DNA from: Schistocerca nitens
Lineage: Eukaryota; Arthropoda; Insecta; Orthoptera; Acrididae
DNA length: 64,000 nucleotides
NCBI RefSeq assembly: GCF_023898315.1
Contig: NC_064622.1
Location: forward strand, 179,076,178-179,140,177
Direction of reading: 5' to 3'
Below the pieces are notes generated by a model that saw only the letters and a program-made list of their open reading frames with translations, was not told the DNA's origin and ran no database searches. The position numbers were made by a program, and so were the translations under genes. This document shows positions 44,611 through 55,679 of the stretch, one piece after another (positions within the stretch are counted from its first letter, which is position 1; each line of letters opens with the position of its first letter).

Positions 44611-45530
44611 GCAAAATGAACTGAACACGAGACTAACTAACGTAGCTTAGAGGAAAATATATTTTGTGTAGCAATTGGCAGCTAATAACATCGATGAATC
44701 GATGGAATCAACAACTGCAAAATGTGCTCTTTCTCTATACTTTTATCACAAACTCCGTCTTAGTTCGCTACCGTCCGCTGTTACCTTCTCATAAAATGCT
44801 GTACTCCAGGTCTGCAGTTTCTTCCATCTTGTCGATGACATTCTGTGCAAGAATAAGGTGACATAATTCGATGACTAACAGTTTTCGCCACTGCGGTAGT
44901 TTCTGTCTTTTCATGGTTGTCAAAAAGAAACTAATGATTTAAGAAATCATTTGAAGATGATGAGTATCTGTGATATCTCACTCACACGGTCTCATGGACA
45001 TACGGAAAATATACTTGACCATCCAAGATATTTTATCAGCCTGCGCCGTAGCATGATAGTCGTCACGAACGTCGATAAAATGTCTAGTATAAATTGGATA
45101 ACAGAGGATGTAACTGGTAGTGTCTGTGGGAAGATTTCAAACTGCGAGCGCACAGACTGCCATAAAATGTGGAATTTTTTTTATTCCAAACCATCGTAAG
45201 CGAAATGTTTGTCTTAATATTACATAAACACAAAAACACACTCCACGTTTTGCACTAAAGCAATTCAATAGCTTCCCTCTTCCGAATTCAGAACTCATCA
45301 TCAACATATATTTTTCTTACCATTTATAGCAGCTTCTCATTCTTTCCAACCTATTTCCTCCCCGTCACATCGAAGGAAGCTCTTCATCATCTCATTTCTG
45401 AATTTCACACGAACCACGACTTCTTTTTGGAAAGAACGCGATTTCAGTCGAGCTAGAAAAGCACAGCTATAGATTGTTTTGAAAAGTGTCCGGCATAATC
45501 ACTCTAATTTCAAAAGAAATTATCCTCAGA
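44610..45530. other. No gene recognised
   Basis: AT-rich, short frames only. Confidence 0.4.
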
Positions 45531-45539
45531 TCATAAAAC

Positions 45540-46670
45540 CAATGTAGAGACCGACAATGACGTATTAATCCACAGAAAGGAAGATGGAGCTTTGGGACAC
45601 ATTGTTTATAGAAAAGCATCACATGCAAACCGATACCTACATGCGTGTCATCTATTGTACCAAAAACAGGTAGGTTTTAAAAGCGACAGGTCGGTGAGGA
45701 TGGCGTTTTTAAAAACCCACATGTTTTTGGAGGAACTTCGACAATACGTTTATGGTGTGGCAACATGGACTAGATCCCCTCATCCAGTCCCTCAGTCATT
45801 TTGATTGCCTTCGCACAGTGGAGGTCTAAAGGTATGGAAGGCTTCCGTTTCTGGTCATATTGGTTTACAGAGAGGATAATGGGACTGAGGAAAGTCGTTT
45901 AGAGAAAACAAAACCTTATGGACAGGTATATACGTGGGATAAGTTGTCATCTACTGCACCAATGCCCTGAGGACGTTGGCGAGGAGGCAAGGAGGTGCAG
46001 AAACTTTTACGCTATGAGCTAGAACTCCTTCAGCTCGTATCTAAGCAGAATAACTACACTGACAAACTGAATAACTACACTGACAAACTGAATAACTACA
46101 TTGACAAACTGAATAACTACATTGACAAACAGATTCATTAATTTGCCGTTTGAACCTTCACCGGAACCAGTAGAAGTATGTAGGTGACTGCTTTCCTACC
46201 GTATACTGGTGGCTTGTCTTCAAAGATAAGAACGGTTTCAAAAAGATGTAACATTAGAAGTATGAATCGTCTGTGAGTCAAGATTAGAGCTCTCCTAGGC
46301 TGATCTAGGACTGAAGAAGTCCGGCATTTACAATTTGCACCCTTCGCGACAAATGTGTTGTACACTATCGGGACAGACGAGTGTTATGCCTCAGAAATAT
46401 GCGGGTTGCAGAGTACTGTCTAGCCGAAGGGACACAGAATGATGTATGATGAGAGATGGGTAATTTCTCCTATGTCTCTCTACTGGAACTCTGTCTTACA
46501 GGAACCAGTCCAAATTAGAGTGACTCATAAGATTACAAACCGTGTCAAGGGCTACCCTCTAAGAAAAACGTCGAATCCTGTTTTACGTTTTACTGACAAA
46601 CACTGGTCTTTGGCATGGCTGGAAGAATGTGTTGACCTAGATTATAATGATTCCTCGTTCCTGGCTACCA
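45540..46670 (+). pseudogene. Penelope-like element, reverse transcriptase end and GIY-YIG remnant
   Basis: VETDNDVLIHRKEDGALGHI followed by VYRKASHANRYLHA matches the block FLDVLVxRxxDGxLxHxVYRKPTHTxRYLxA after the catalytic palm of Penelope-like reverse transcriptases. Beyond a tandem 21-bp repeat come DLGLKKSGIYNL-type residues, then from 46439 MMYDERWVISPMSLYWNSVL and QIRVTHKITNRVKGYPLRKT, consistent with the C-terminal GIY-YIG endonuclease region. The catalytic palm itself and the 5' part are missing. Frameshifts and stops throughout. Confidence 0.7.
46048..46131 (+). repeat. 21-bp tandem repeat, four units
   Basis: GAATAACTACAYTGACAAACT repeated four times without gaps. The first two units have C and the last two T at the variable site. 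Lies inside the Penelope-like remnant. Confidence 0.95.
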
Positions 46671-46675
46671 CCAAA

Positions 46676-46730
46676 TGAGACCGATGACCTCGCTGTCTGG
46701 TCTCCTCCCCCAAAACAACCCAAACCTACC
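46676..46730 (+). repeat. SINE family C 3' fragment
   Basis: GAGACCGATGACCTCGCTGTCTGG followed by TCTCCTCCCCCAAAACAACC matches the end of the family C copy at 35197-35406. Confidence 0.8.
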
Positions 46731-46734
46731 ACCA

Positions 46735-47515
46735 ATGGGGCGCTGTACCTTCACTTTGCGTTAGAGGACAACAGTGACGATTTCTGGAGCATGCACCCTT
46801 GGTTTTCCGCGGTCTATAAAAGAGCCACCATTTATGGTACGAATCAATTCTGGCGAGATTAGCAAACAGCTTTCTCATCTGTAGATTGCTGCCAGATGAC
46901 CACTGAGCTATCGTGTCAAGACGATTTTATGATTCGACTGTAGTCTCGACAAGAACATCATCTCTGTGATTTGTTAGTTTCTGGCTGTGTGAACGGTACC
47001 CATCACCTTTGTGTCTTTGCTTCAGTTAGAGGTTCTTGATAAGAAGATCCACACAGAAATTCATGAAAGCCAGAATGTTCACAGGACTTCACAAGAGAAC
47101 GACAATCAGCAGACTATTCTGCAGGAAGCCTTCCTGGCCCCTTGAAAGCTATGATCGCTAGTGTCAGTTCTCCTGCCTCGGTGGATCTACAAGCAGATAT
47201 CCCTGTGATGATATGGAGTGATGCTTTCAGGTTTCCAATGTGCACTCACGACTGCCCACTGCAGTTAACACTAAATGCAACATTATTAGAACAACTGTAG
47301 ATGGTGTGGCGGGGTTTAATCCTAAGATACTATAACGCGCTACTAGGTAGACCCTGTTAGCGTCAGACGACGTGTGTAGCGTTTCCGAGTTGTTGGGCAG
47401 GAAGCTCCTCAGTACGCCAAACTACGCCAGCGTTGTTCAGTACCTGCCAGAGGGCCTGGTTGTTATGTGATCTCAAGGAAATGTATGTGGCACTGCTGTT
47501 ACTACTTACAGCGTT
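46735..47515. other. No gene recognised
   Basis: May include 3' untranslated sequence of the Penelope-like element. No repeat match in the window. Confidence 0.35.
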
Positions 47516-47519
47516 GACT

Positions 47520-48595
47520 GTTGATAGAATGTCTCTATGAAAAGCTTAAGAAATTAATGGTCCATACGTTCAGAAGACTTGATGATCAAATGCACCTCAG
47601 CGTGGACGAGGTGCAGGCTCTCCCCATCATACTACCCTGGCGTAACTCTCTCAGTGGTTTGTTATATTTTCTGATGAAAGCTGTTTCCGCCTCGGTGCCA
47701 GCGATGGTCGCGTGGTGGTTAGAAGGAGGCCTGCAACCAACCTGTCTGCACGCTAGACACACTGGACTTACACCTGGAGTTATGGTCTGAGGCGCGACTA
47801 CGTATGACAGCAGGAGCACTCTCGTAGTTATCTCACGCATCCTGACTTCAAATTTGTAGGTCAATGCGATGATTCGACCTATTGTGCTGTCATTTATGAA
47901 CACCATTCCAGGGGGTGTTTTTTGACAGGATAACGCTCGGTCATATACCGCTGTTGTAGCCCAGCGTGTTCTACAGTGTGTCAACATGCCGCCTTGTCCT
48001 GCTCGATCACCCGGTCTGTCTCCAATCGAGCATATACGTAACATCAACGGCCGATAGCTTAAAAACGTGTGTGAAATCTTATGGGACTTAACTGCTAAGG
48101 TCATCAGTCCCTAAGCTTACACACTACTTAACCTAAATTATCCTAAGGACAAACACACACACCCATGCCCGAGGGAGGACTGGAACCTCCGCCGAGACCA
48201 GCCGCACAGGCCATGACTACATCGCCTTAGACCGCTCGGCTAATCCCGCGCGGCGGCCGATAGCTCCAGCGTCATCGGCAAACACTATTAACCATCCCTG
48301 TATTGACCGACCAAGTGTAATAGGCATGGAACTCCATCTCACAAACTGATACCCGGCACCTGAGCAACACAATTCATGAAAGGTTGCATGCTTACATTCA
48401 AGATTCTGATGGTTAAAATTTTTATTAACGTACCACCAGTTCACATTTGTAATGGCTTACCTCACGCTTACATTAACCTGTGATTGCAGTTTTAATAATT
48501 AAATATTTTACCAAGACAAATGAATTCCAGAAATTTTAATCCTCTAAATTAATTATTTATTGGGGTTATTTATTGGTGTTGCGATTTTTTTCCTG
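47520..48595 (+). pseudogene. Tc1-like transposase remnant, SINE-interrupted
   Basis: Plus-strand residues CLHARHTGLTPGVMV, then SRSTLVVISRILTSNL, IRPIVLSFMNTIPGGVF, QDNARSYTAVVAQRVLQ (second D) and CPARSPGLSPIEHIRN (terminal E) run in Tc1 order. After the SINE the frame resumes with HRQTLLTIPVLTDQ and an HERLHAYIQD-type terminus. Same family as 3850-4690. The 3' end near 48575-48595 (GGTGTTGCGATTTTTTTCCT) matches the inverted terminus of that element. The N-terminal half is unrecognisable. Confidence 0.7.
48060..48253 (-). repeat. SINE family B, full length
   Basis: Antisense copy whose minus strand starts GCCGCGCGGGATTAGCCGAG and carries B-box GGAGGTTCCAGTCCTCCC. TSD CGGCCGATAGCT at 48048-48059 and 48254-48265. 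Interrupts the Tc1-like transposase. Confidence 0.92.
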
Positions 48596-48599
48596 TACA

Positions 48600-48925
48600 T
48601 ACACACACAGGTATGAGCTTCCCTTAGAGGCTCGCCTTCACACATTCCTTTTTAATATTTTGTGACTAAAGCCCTTCTGGCTTGTTATTTATTTTATACG
48701 TGACATGTAAGTGCTGTCTCTGTCTTGTATTGTTAGTCAGTACTTACACTTTTTTTATATAAAAATTTTTTTCTTCGCACAAATTTGTAATTATGTTATA
48801 GACCAGTTTAAATGTCTAAATTCTGATGAAAGCACTCTTAGAAGTGTTGAAACCTGTTCAATAAGACTAAAAAGTTGTGACCGAGGGCTCATTTGTTTCA
48901 ATTTTAATGCCTATTGACATCAACA
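48600..48925. other. Spacer with a hammerhead-like hairpin
   Basis: No coding capacity. CTGATGA (48823-48829), a hairpin with about six pairs, then GAAAC (48849-48853) resembles part of a hammerhead ribozyme core. The third helix and cleavage site are not evident. Confidence 0.3.
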
Positions 48926-48927
48926 AG

Positions 48928-50518
48928 CTAAAAGTAGGATAAGTTAGAATGTGAGTGATGTTTGTTATAGGATTCTACTGCAACGTGTTTGCTAGGTACA
49001 GTGTTGTTATGTTTGCTTGTAGTGTACCTGTGTGTTCCTTGAGTGCAATGCGACTTGCTCGTCGTTTAGTGTGTGACAGTCCAAGTGGTTGGTCAGGAGT
49101 GTCCGATGGGATTTACCAAAGCAGAAAAGTCCAGCATGCTCATGGAGTATGGAGAATGTAATAAGAATGCAGTTGGTTCTTGTACGGTGTATGCGGCAAG
49201 ATATCTCGGCAATTATTTACCAAACTCTTCAACCAGTTACGTGAAAGTGGTAGTGTAATACCTAGACAACGTAACAGATGGAAACATGTGACTACAGAAG
49301 AGGGGTAAATTAATGTTCTTGCTGCTGTTGCATTTGGTTAGCACGTTACCTCCAGCGCAATCACACGAGGAAGTGGCATGAGTCAGGCAAGTGAACTACG
49401 GATTCTCCATCGACATAGGTTCCAGCACTATCACACCTTCATCCATCAAGAGCTGGTTGCAAACGATTATTGGAACTGTGTTAACTTCTCTATATGGGCG
49501 TTAAGACACAATACTCCAGATGTATCATGTATCTTCTTTAGTGATGAAGTCACATTCCCAATCAAGGCCAGGTAAACGACCGAAACAGTCACTTTTGGTC
49601 TGTTGACAATCCCCGTTTGCTTCGTCAAATGGAACGTCAGCGTCCATGGAACGTAAACGTGTGGTGTCGAATAGTGAACCATTCCATCAGTTTACAGCCC
49701 CGTTTTTATAGATGGAATACCGAATGGGTAAAAGTATCGCAGCGTCCTAACAGACCATCGTTCACGGATGCTAGACGACGTTCCTCTGCAGACTAGGAGG
49801 AACCTGTGGTAAAAACATGGCGGCTGTCCAGTCCATAGTACGCGAAGTACTACAGAATGTCTTCACGAATTGTTTCCAAATCCTTGGACTGGACGCAGAG
49901 GCTGTATTTTGGCCAGGCCATTCCCCGCATTTGACGCCTCTGGATTTTTTTCTGTGGGGAAAGCTGAAGACGCTGTCTACAAGGACACACCAACAACATA
50001 TTACTGCAACCCACTTGGACAGCTCTGCTGAAATGCTAGCACATGCACAGCAACCATTCCAATACCAAATTGGAAGCTTGTATTGCCACTGCTTGTAATT
50101 ATTTTCAACACAGCCTGTGACGATCAGTTGCCTCACTACTGGTCAGAATCTTCTTAACTAGTGTATGCACTTGCATTTTTCTTTAGTGTGTGGTACTAGA
50201 GGTATTGCACTAGCATTGGTGTGGGAACTTTTCGAAATACAATATCTTGTAAACGACTCGCACTAGAATCCTGAAACAAACACCACTTACATCCTAATTT
50301 ATCGTGTTTTTAGTTTGTTAGTGTTAGTAGGCAAAGTTCCATGTAAAAAGTGAACGTTTGCGCAAAAAAATACACTTTCTAAGTATTATTACAATCTGTT
50401 TACTGGCTAACAATGCGATCCCCTGATTACCAATCCATTCTGTGAAAACCGCATGTCACCAGTATTTTCCATTTCGGCAATATCTGCGGTGCAAGTTTTA
50501 CGTGATTCGCCCTTTATA
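48928..50518 (+). mobile_element. mariner-like element, left end truncated
   Basis: The right end reads, inverted, AAAGGGCGAATCACGTAAAA and continues for several hundred bp that pair with 48928-49000 (AGTAGGATAAGTTAGAATGT and onward). The outer part of the left arm is missing. Its right end lies against the next mariner-like element. Confidence 0.65.
49106..50100 (+). pseudogene. mariner-like transposase, frameshifted
   Basis: The ATG at 49106 opens MGFTKAEKSSMLMEYGECNK, the same start type as in 40013-41049. Later frames give SQASELRILHRHRFQHYHTF, FFSDEVTFPIKAR (first D), VNVWCRIVN-like residues, and from 49817 ATWRLSSP/AVQSIVREVLQNVF then GHSPHLTPLDFFLWGKLKT (third D). The second catalytic block is lost. 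Several frameshifts and stops. Confidence 0.75.
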
Positions 50519-51408
50519 TACAGGGCGACCCACTTAAACGTTTCAGCGCAAATATCTCTGGAACAAAGATAGACATTGAAAAACGAATTTCATAGGTCAT
50601 AATGCAAGACAGGGCTCATAGAAGTAAATACTATGAAACATTCTAAAACGTAAGCAAATGTTATTTTCATCATAAACTTATGTTTTTTCTTTAGTGGACA
50701 TCCCGCATTATTTCTTGCGCAATCACTAACATGAAAAATCACACACAGAATAGCATTGGTTGGATCGCAGTATGTCAATTACATCCAGAGAAATTGCAAA
50801 ACGAAGTTGACACTTGAAATAAACGAAACGCGCCGCTATTGCGCATTCCAAGACGCAAGCGTTGCTCGTAATCGCGATGTGATCGACGTACTACGATGCG
50901 GCAAACACTGTACTTTTTGCTATTTGAATTATTATTAGGTGGACTGCAAACAATACGGATATCCAGTCACACAATGAAAAATAAGGAAAGGGTTCACTCG
51001 TTTGTGCTTTAGTGATCTTTACTACAGTACTAGAATGGATATAAAAATACCGAATATCGCTGGTCATGGTAAACATACTTAATGGCTGACGAAGGATCTA
51101 ATGGAGGGTAAATACTAGCTGTACATAGTTATATATCAATTACATAATGGTACAATACATGCACAGGAAATGTTACTGAACATTTTAATGACTACTTTTC
51201 AAATGAACATGGTATAACGACTACATAAACATACACAATAGTGCATACAAAACCAACATATGTCTTCTCAGAATCACACAAAATGTACACCAGTATCCAG
51301 TCACATTTCTCACAGCAGAAAGTTACAACATGTGTTCGAAAAATCGCGATTTGCTTGATAACACCGCTTTGTACGCTCTAGTACTGATCGACTCACTGCT
51401 GTCAGTGT

Positions 51409-52440
51409 TTATGGTGTTACTGCAGCACATGCAATGTTAATACATGCTCCTATGTTGTCTAGTGTCGTTAGAACCTGCTGAAACACCATATTTCTCACAT
51501 GTCCCCAGGCAAGAAAGTCCATAGGGGTGAGGTCCAGTGACTGGGCTGGAAAGCTCTGAACAGGACTACACCATCCTCTCCATCGAATTGGGAATTGTTG
51601 GTTTAGTGCATTTCTTGCCATCATGGCATTACGCGCAGGGCACCCATCGCGCTGATACCAAATTATTTGATGCAGATGAAGAGGTAGGTCTGCCATCAGT
51701 CCAGGTAAGGTACATCTCAAGAATCGTCCATACTGCCGCCCATTAAGAGTGCCATCAATGGAATAGGGCCATTGATACGTTGTCCTACAATACCACACCA
51801 CACATTGACATTCCACAGACATTGATATTCTATCTGATAAAGCCAATGTGGGTTTCTGGTGACTAGTAGTACACATTGTCTAATTTGATGTTCCCATTGT
51901 TTGTAAGCCTTGTTTCACTGGTAAACAGAACCCCACATACAAAGTCATAGCCTTACTGCACAACCCACTGACAGTATTCCAGGCGAATTTGAAAATAATT
52001 GCCATGAAGAAATTGATTTAGCGACATCATGATACGGATGGTATTTAGGTTCAAATGGTTCAAATGGCTCTGAGCACTATGGAACTCAACATCTTAGGTC
52101 ATAAGTCCCCTAGAACTTAGAAATACTTAAACCTAACTAACCTAAGGACATCACACACACCCATGCCCGAGGCAGGATTCGAACCTGCGACCGTAGCAGT
52201 CCCGCGGTTCCGGACTGCAGCGCCAGAACCGCTAGACCACCGCGGCCGGCAATGGTATTTAGGCCTATGAAGAAAGTGTAGCACGCTTGTTTGGGGGATT
52301 CCCACCACTCTCTCCATTTCATGAGATTTTATTGCAGTGGATGCCAGAACAGCTACTTCTGCTGCTTTATGTGTTACTCTTTTGCTCTTTATCAGCATTG
52401 ATCGAGATACACATCTAGACAGGCGAAGTCTTCTAGTAAT
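51409..52440 (-). pseudogene. mariner-like transposase, SINE-interrupted
   Basis: The minus-strand frame 51409-51876 reads PTLALSDRISMSVECQCVVW, then SIDGTLNGRQYGRFL, IIWYQRDGCPARNAMMARNA (second D), SLDLTPMDFLAWGHVRNMVF (third D) and TTLDNIGACINIACA. The N-terminal helix-turn-helix, near 52270-52400, lies beyond the SINE (HKAAEVAVLASTAIKSHEM, then SPKQACYTFF-type residues). Frameshifts and the SINE make it inactive. Confidence 0.7.
52050..52251 (-). repeat. SINE family A
   Basis: Full antisense copy; TSD ATGGTATTTAGG at 52038-52049 and 52252-52263. Confidence 0.92.
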
Positions 52441-52449
52441 ATTTATGAA

Positions 52450-52920
52450 GATAGAGCAGGTCAGATGATATCTATTTGGGTAATGCTATGCATACAGTTG
52501 TGCCACTCATGTACCATTTTGCTGGGATTCTCTGTAAATTAATAACATGTCAAACAATTCTTAATTTGTGAAAACCATGTCGATTGCCTATTGCAGATGG
52601 ACAGGTAAACTGATATCATGATTACAATGTTGATGCCAATTACAGTGTACAGTACATCAGTGCCATTTACCTGTACATACCTTTACACATATCAACCTGC
52701 TTCATAGTGAGCTGTTCCAACACACAGTGCCGACTGCAGTCCTTTCCAGTATAGAGCTGCAGAGGTGTAGAGTAACTGGTCAGTGTACACTGACCAGTAC
52801 TGTTCTATAGCAGGTATGTAGATAAATAAAACAAGCAAGAGGGAAATCGCTATGTACATATCAATGTTTGTGGCAAGAAACCCTACTATTACTTTTGACC
52901 CTAATGATAATAGATAAAGT
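52450..52920. other. Mariner leader region, no gene
   Basis: Contains a local inverted repeat around CAGTGTACACTG near 52780. Otherwise unremarkable. Confidence 0.4.
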
Positions 52921-53235
52921 AAGAGTCCATGCATCGATCACATCACAATTACGAGCAATGTGGGATCATACTTGCATCTCGGCATGTGCAATAGCGGCGT
53001 GTTTCCTTTTCTTCAAACGTCAGTTTCACTTTGCACTTTCACTGTATGTAACTGATGTATTGCGATGCACCAACATCATGCTATCTGTGATTTTTCATAT
53101 TATTGATTGTGTAAGAAATAATATGGAGTGACCATTAAAAAAACATTAGTCTGTGTTGAAACTAATATTGAATACTTTTTAGAATGTCACATATTATTTA
53201 CTTTCAGGAGTCTCTGTTCTTCATTCATACCCAAA

Positions 53236-53460
53236 AAATTCGATATCAATATATGACTACCAACTCTAGCAGCTCAGGCTAGAATGCAGCTATCGTGTGG
53301 GATGGTAGCAGCTATCTGGAAGGGATGGGGAAGGGGAAGGAGAAGGGACAGCAGTGTAGGGGTGGGGGAAGAAGAGTACTGTCTGGTGGAGTGTGGAGGG
53401 ACTAGAATGCCGACAGGTGCAGTGTTAGGAGATTGTGGGGCAGGAGGTTGGGGAAATGGA
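53236..53460 (-). repeat. Inverted partial copy of the Penelope-like 3' region
   Basis: The reverse complement of this segment matches about 55110-55280: GGCATTCTAGTCCCT, a C/T-rich tract, TGCTA(A/C)CATCCCACA(C/T)GATAG, TGCATTCTAGCCTGAGCTGCT and GAGTTGGT.GTCAT. It faces the main copy. Confidence 0.85.
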
Positions 53461-53609
53461 GCTTCACTTGGTCCTCCTCAATCCAATGTCCCACCTTCCT
53501 AAACGCTGACCTCCACCTCTCTGATGGCTCTGTCTGCACCTCTGTCCACCAAACTCATTAACCCCACAACCACTAACAGTACCTGCATTATGACAGCTGC
53601 CATCCCTTC

Positions 53610-54128
53610 TGTGGTGTCACCGCCAGACACCACACTTGCTAGGTGGTAGCCTTTAAATCGGCCGCGGTCCGTTAGTATACGTCGGACCCGCGTGTCACCA
53701 CTATCAGTGATTGCAGACCGAGCGCCGCCACACAACAGGTCTAGTCTAGAGAGACTCCCTAGCACTCGCCCCAGTTGTACAGCCGACTTTGCTAGCGATG
53801 GTTCACTGCCTACATACGCTCTCATTTGCAGAGACGACAGTTTAGCATAGCCTTCAGCTATGTCATTGGCTACGACCTAGCAAGGCGCCATATTCAGTTA
53901 CTATGTCTTCTGAACAGATAATATTGTGACTCATGCACCGTCAAGAGCGACGTTCGTCATTAAGTATCAAACTAATTACGTCCACTTTCTGAATTCTAAT
54001 TCCTTGTCATGTTCCAGACCTCACGCCAGTATAGTCCTTCCCTCCTCACGCCAGCCTGTGTGAGCTAAAACGCGTGCCTTTTCGGCCTCCACTAGTAACA
54101 CGGTGTTGGCTCTTCTGCCAACACAACA
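53610..54128. mobile_element. Solo LTR, 519 bp
   Basis: Begins TGTGGTGTCACCGCC and ends CTGCCAACACAACA, flanked by a 5-bp duplication CCTTC (53605-53609 and 54129-54133). TG...CA ends with a 5-bp TSD fit an LTR-retrotransposon (Gypsy-like size). No internal region remains, so this is the product of LTR-LTR recombination. Confidence 0.88.
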
Positions 54129-54129
54129 C

Positions 54130-54830
54130 CTTCCACACCAAAAAGTCCCTCTCATACAGCCTGTCTATCTGGGAATGGCATATCTGCAGTGGCAAGGCAC
54201 TATCTCGCAGGCAGTATCCCCCAGACCCAGGCTGCAATCAGATCTCTCATGCCATTTCCCCACATACAACCAATCATCCCACCACCCCTAAGGAACAGCC
54301 ACAAAGCAGTGCCCCCTTTGTCACCCAGTATCACCCAGACTGGAACAACTGAACCACAACCTTTGCAAGGGCTTTGATTACTTATCATCATGACCTGAAA
54401 TAAGGGGAATCCTACCTGAGGTCCTTTCCACCACTCCTAATGTGGGATTCCATCACCCACCCAACTTCCACAACGTCCTAGTCCATGCCTATGCTACTCC
54501 CACTCTCAACCCCTTGCCACAAGTATCATGTCCCTGTGGGAGACCAAGGTGCAACACCTGCACAATCAACCCACTCAACACTACCTCTTTCAGTCCTGTC
54601 ACAGGCTTATCCTACCTCATCAGGGGTCGGGCCACCTGTGAATGCAACCATGTCTTTTACCAGATTTGCTGTAATCACCGCACAGCCTTCTTTATATTGG
54701 TATGACTACCAACCAGCTATCTATAGGGATGAATAGCCACCACCAAACTGTGGTCAAAAGCAAAGTAGACTATCCTGTGGCTCAACATGCAGCTGAGCAT
54801 AACATAATTGGTCACAATGACTGCTTCACC
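54130..54830 (+). pseudogene. Penelope-like C-terminal GIY-YIG remnant
   Basis: KKSLSYSLSIWEWHICSGKA followed by LSRRQYPP resembles the stretch after the reverse transcriptase. PCGRPRCNTCTIN (54520-54570) is the conserved CxxxxCxxC segment preceding GIY-YIG, followed by TGLSYLIRGRATCECNHVFY and QICC. From 54702 another frame gives TTNQLSIGMNSHHQTV, matching TTxQLSxRMNGHRxxV of the nuclease, then PVAQHAAEHN. Several frameshifts. The domain order supports Penelope over other retroelements. Confidence 0.65.
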
Positions 54831-55309
54831 ACCCATACATCTGGGTTCTCCCCACCACCATCAACTTTTCGAACTGTGCAGATGGGAGTTATCTTTACAA
54901 CACATTGTCCATTCCCATACTTATCCATGCCTCAACCAACAGAAACATACTATCTTCACATCCTCCACCCAACAGTATCCATCCCCTCTGTCCTATCACC
55001 TCCTCCCCATTTCTGCCTCCTACACTCTTTGTTTGTCGTCCTCTGCCAATGCACCTACCCATCTGCTCCTCTCCTTTCACTCCATTTTCACCACCTCTCC
55101 ACCTCACAACTCCCTGATGTTGCAGCTGTTGGCATTCTAGTCCCTGCACACTCTACCCCTACCTATACACTACTGCCCTTCCCCTTCTCCTCCCCTGACC
55201 CCTGAAGATTGCTGCTAACATCCCACATGATAGTTGCATTCTAGCCTGAGCTGCTGGAGTTGGTGGTCATCTGTGTGTGAGGTGTGCTTGCTTGTGTGAA
55301 TGAATGGTG

Positions 55310-55430
55310 TGTGTTTCTCTTTTTCTGATGAATGCTGCGGCTGAAAGCTTATGTGTATGTGTAAGTGTCTTTTAATTGTGCCTGTCTGCAACTTAGTGTG
55401 TTATCTTTAAGGTAAGTAGCAATCTATCTT
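55310..55430 (+). other. Penelope-like tail with hammerhead-like core
   Basis: CTGATGA (55325-55331), an 11-nt linker able to form only a short hairpin, then GAAA (55343-55346), a 5-bp GCTTA/TAAGT helix, and GTC. The helix is offset by one base from a canonical hammerhead and I cannot form stem I. Confidence 0.3.
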
Positions 55431-55516
55431 TTTCTACATGTAATGTGCAATCACCACAGCGTAACATGATTACTTACAAATCACACACCTTAACTACACA
55501 GATATGGTGACTACAG

Positions 55517-55638
55517 ATATTTTATTAATTCTTAATTCACATTTGAATACTGACTGCTGCTGGAAAAAGGAAGCAGCATATTTTATTAATTCTTAATTCA
55601 CATTTGAATACTGACTGCTGCTGGAAAAAGGAAGCAGC
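55517..55638. repeat. Perfect 61-bp tandem duplication
   Basis: Two identical head-to-tail copies starting ATATTTTATTAATTC at 55517 and 55578, ending GGAAGCAGC. A GCTGCT/AGCAGC hairpin closes each unit. Confidence 0.95.
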
Positions 55639-55646
55639 ACAAGTTT

Positions 55647-55670
55647 ATCTCCTCCTCCTCCTCCTCCTGC
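55647..55670. repeat. (CTC)n microsatellite
   Basis: About seven CTC units just after the 61-bp duplication. Confidence 0.9.
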
Positions 55671-55679
55671 TCAGCTGCA

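Larger units (their letters stand above)
50521..53235 (-). mobile_element. mariner-like element with long inverted ends, right tip lost
   Basis: Starts CAGGGCGACCCACTTAAACG after TA (50519-50520). The left arm to about 50895 is mirrored at about 52925-53235, for example GCAATAGCGGCGTGTTTCC against the left arm's GGAAACGC-type block. The outermost 80 bp or so of the right arm are missing where the next repeat begins. Confidence 0.75.
53461..55430 (+). mobile_element. Penelope-like element remnant
   Basis: Contains decayed reverse-transcriptase C-terminal and GIY-YIG coding sequence, a long C/T-rich 3' region and a distinctive TTTTTCTGATGAATGCTG tail, with an inverted partial copy upstream. 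A solo LTR (53610-54128) splits it. Confidence 0.6.

Noticed and set aside
46040..46135. Possible CRISPR-like array (short regular repeats)
   Set aside because: The 21-bp units are contiguous with no spacers and lie in a eukaryotic retroelement remnant.
54702..55205. Overlapping proline/serine/histidine-rich frames
   Set aside because: They come from C/T-rich sequence of the Penelope-like 3' region. Only the first 40 or so residues (nuclease-like) have support.
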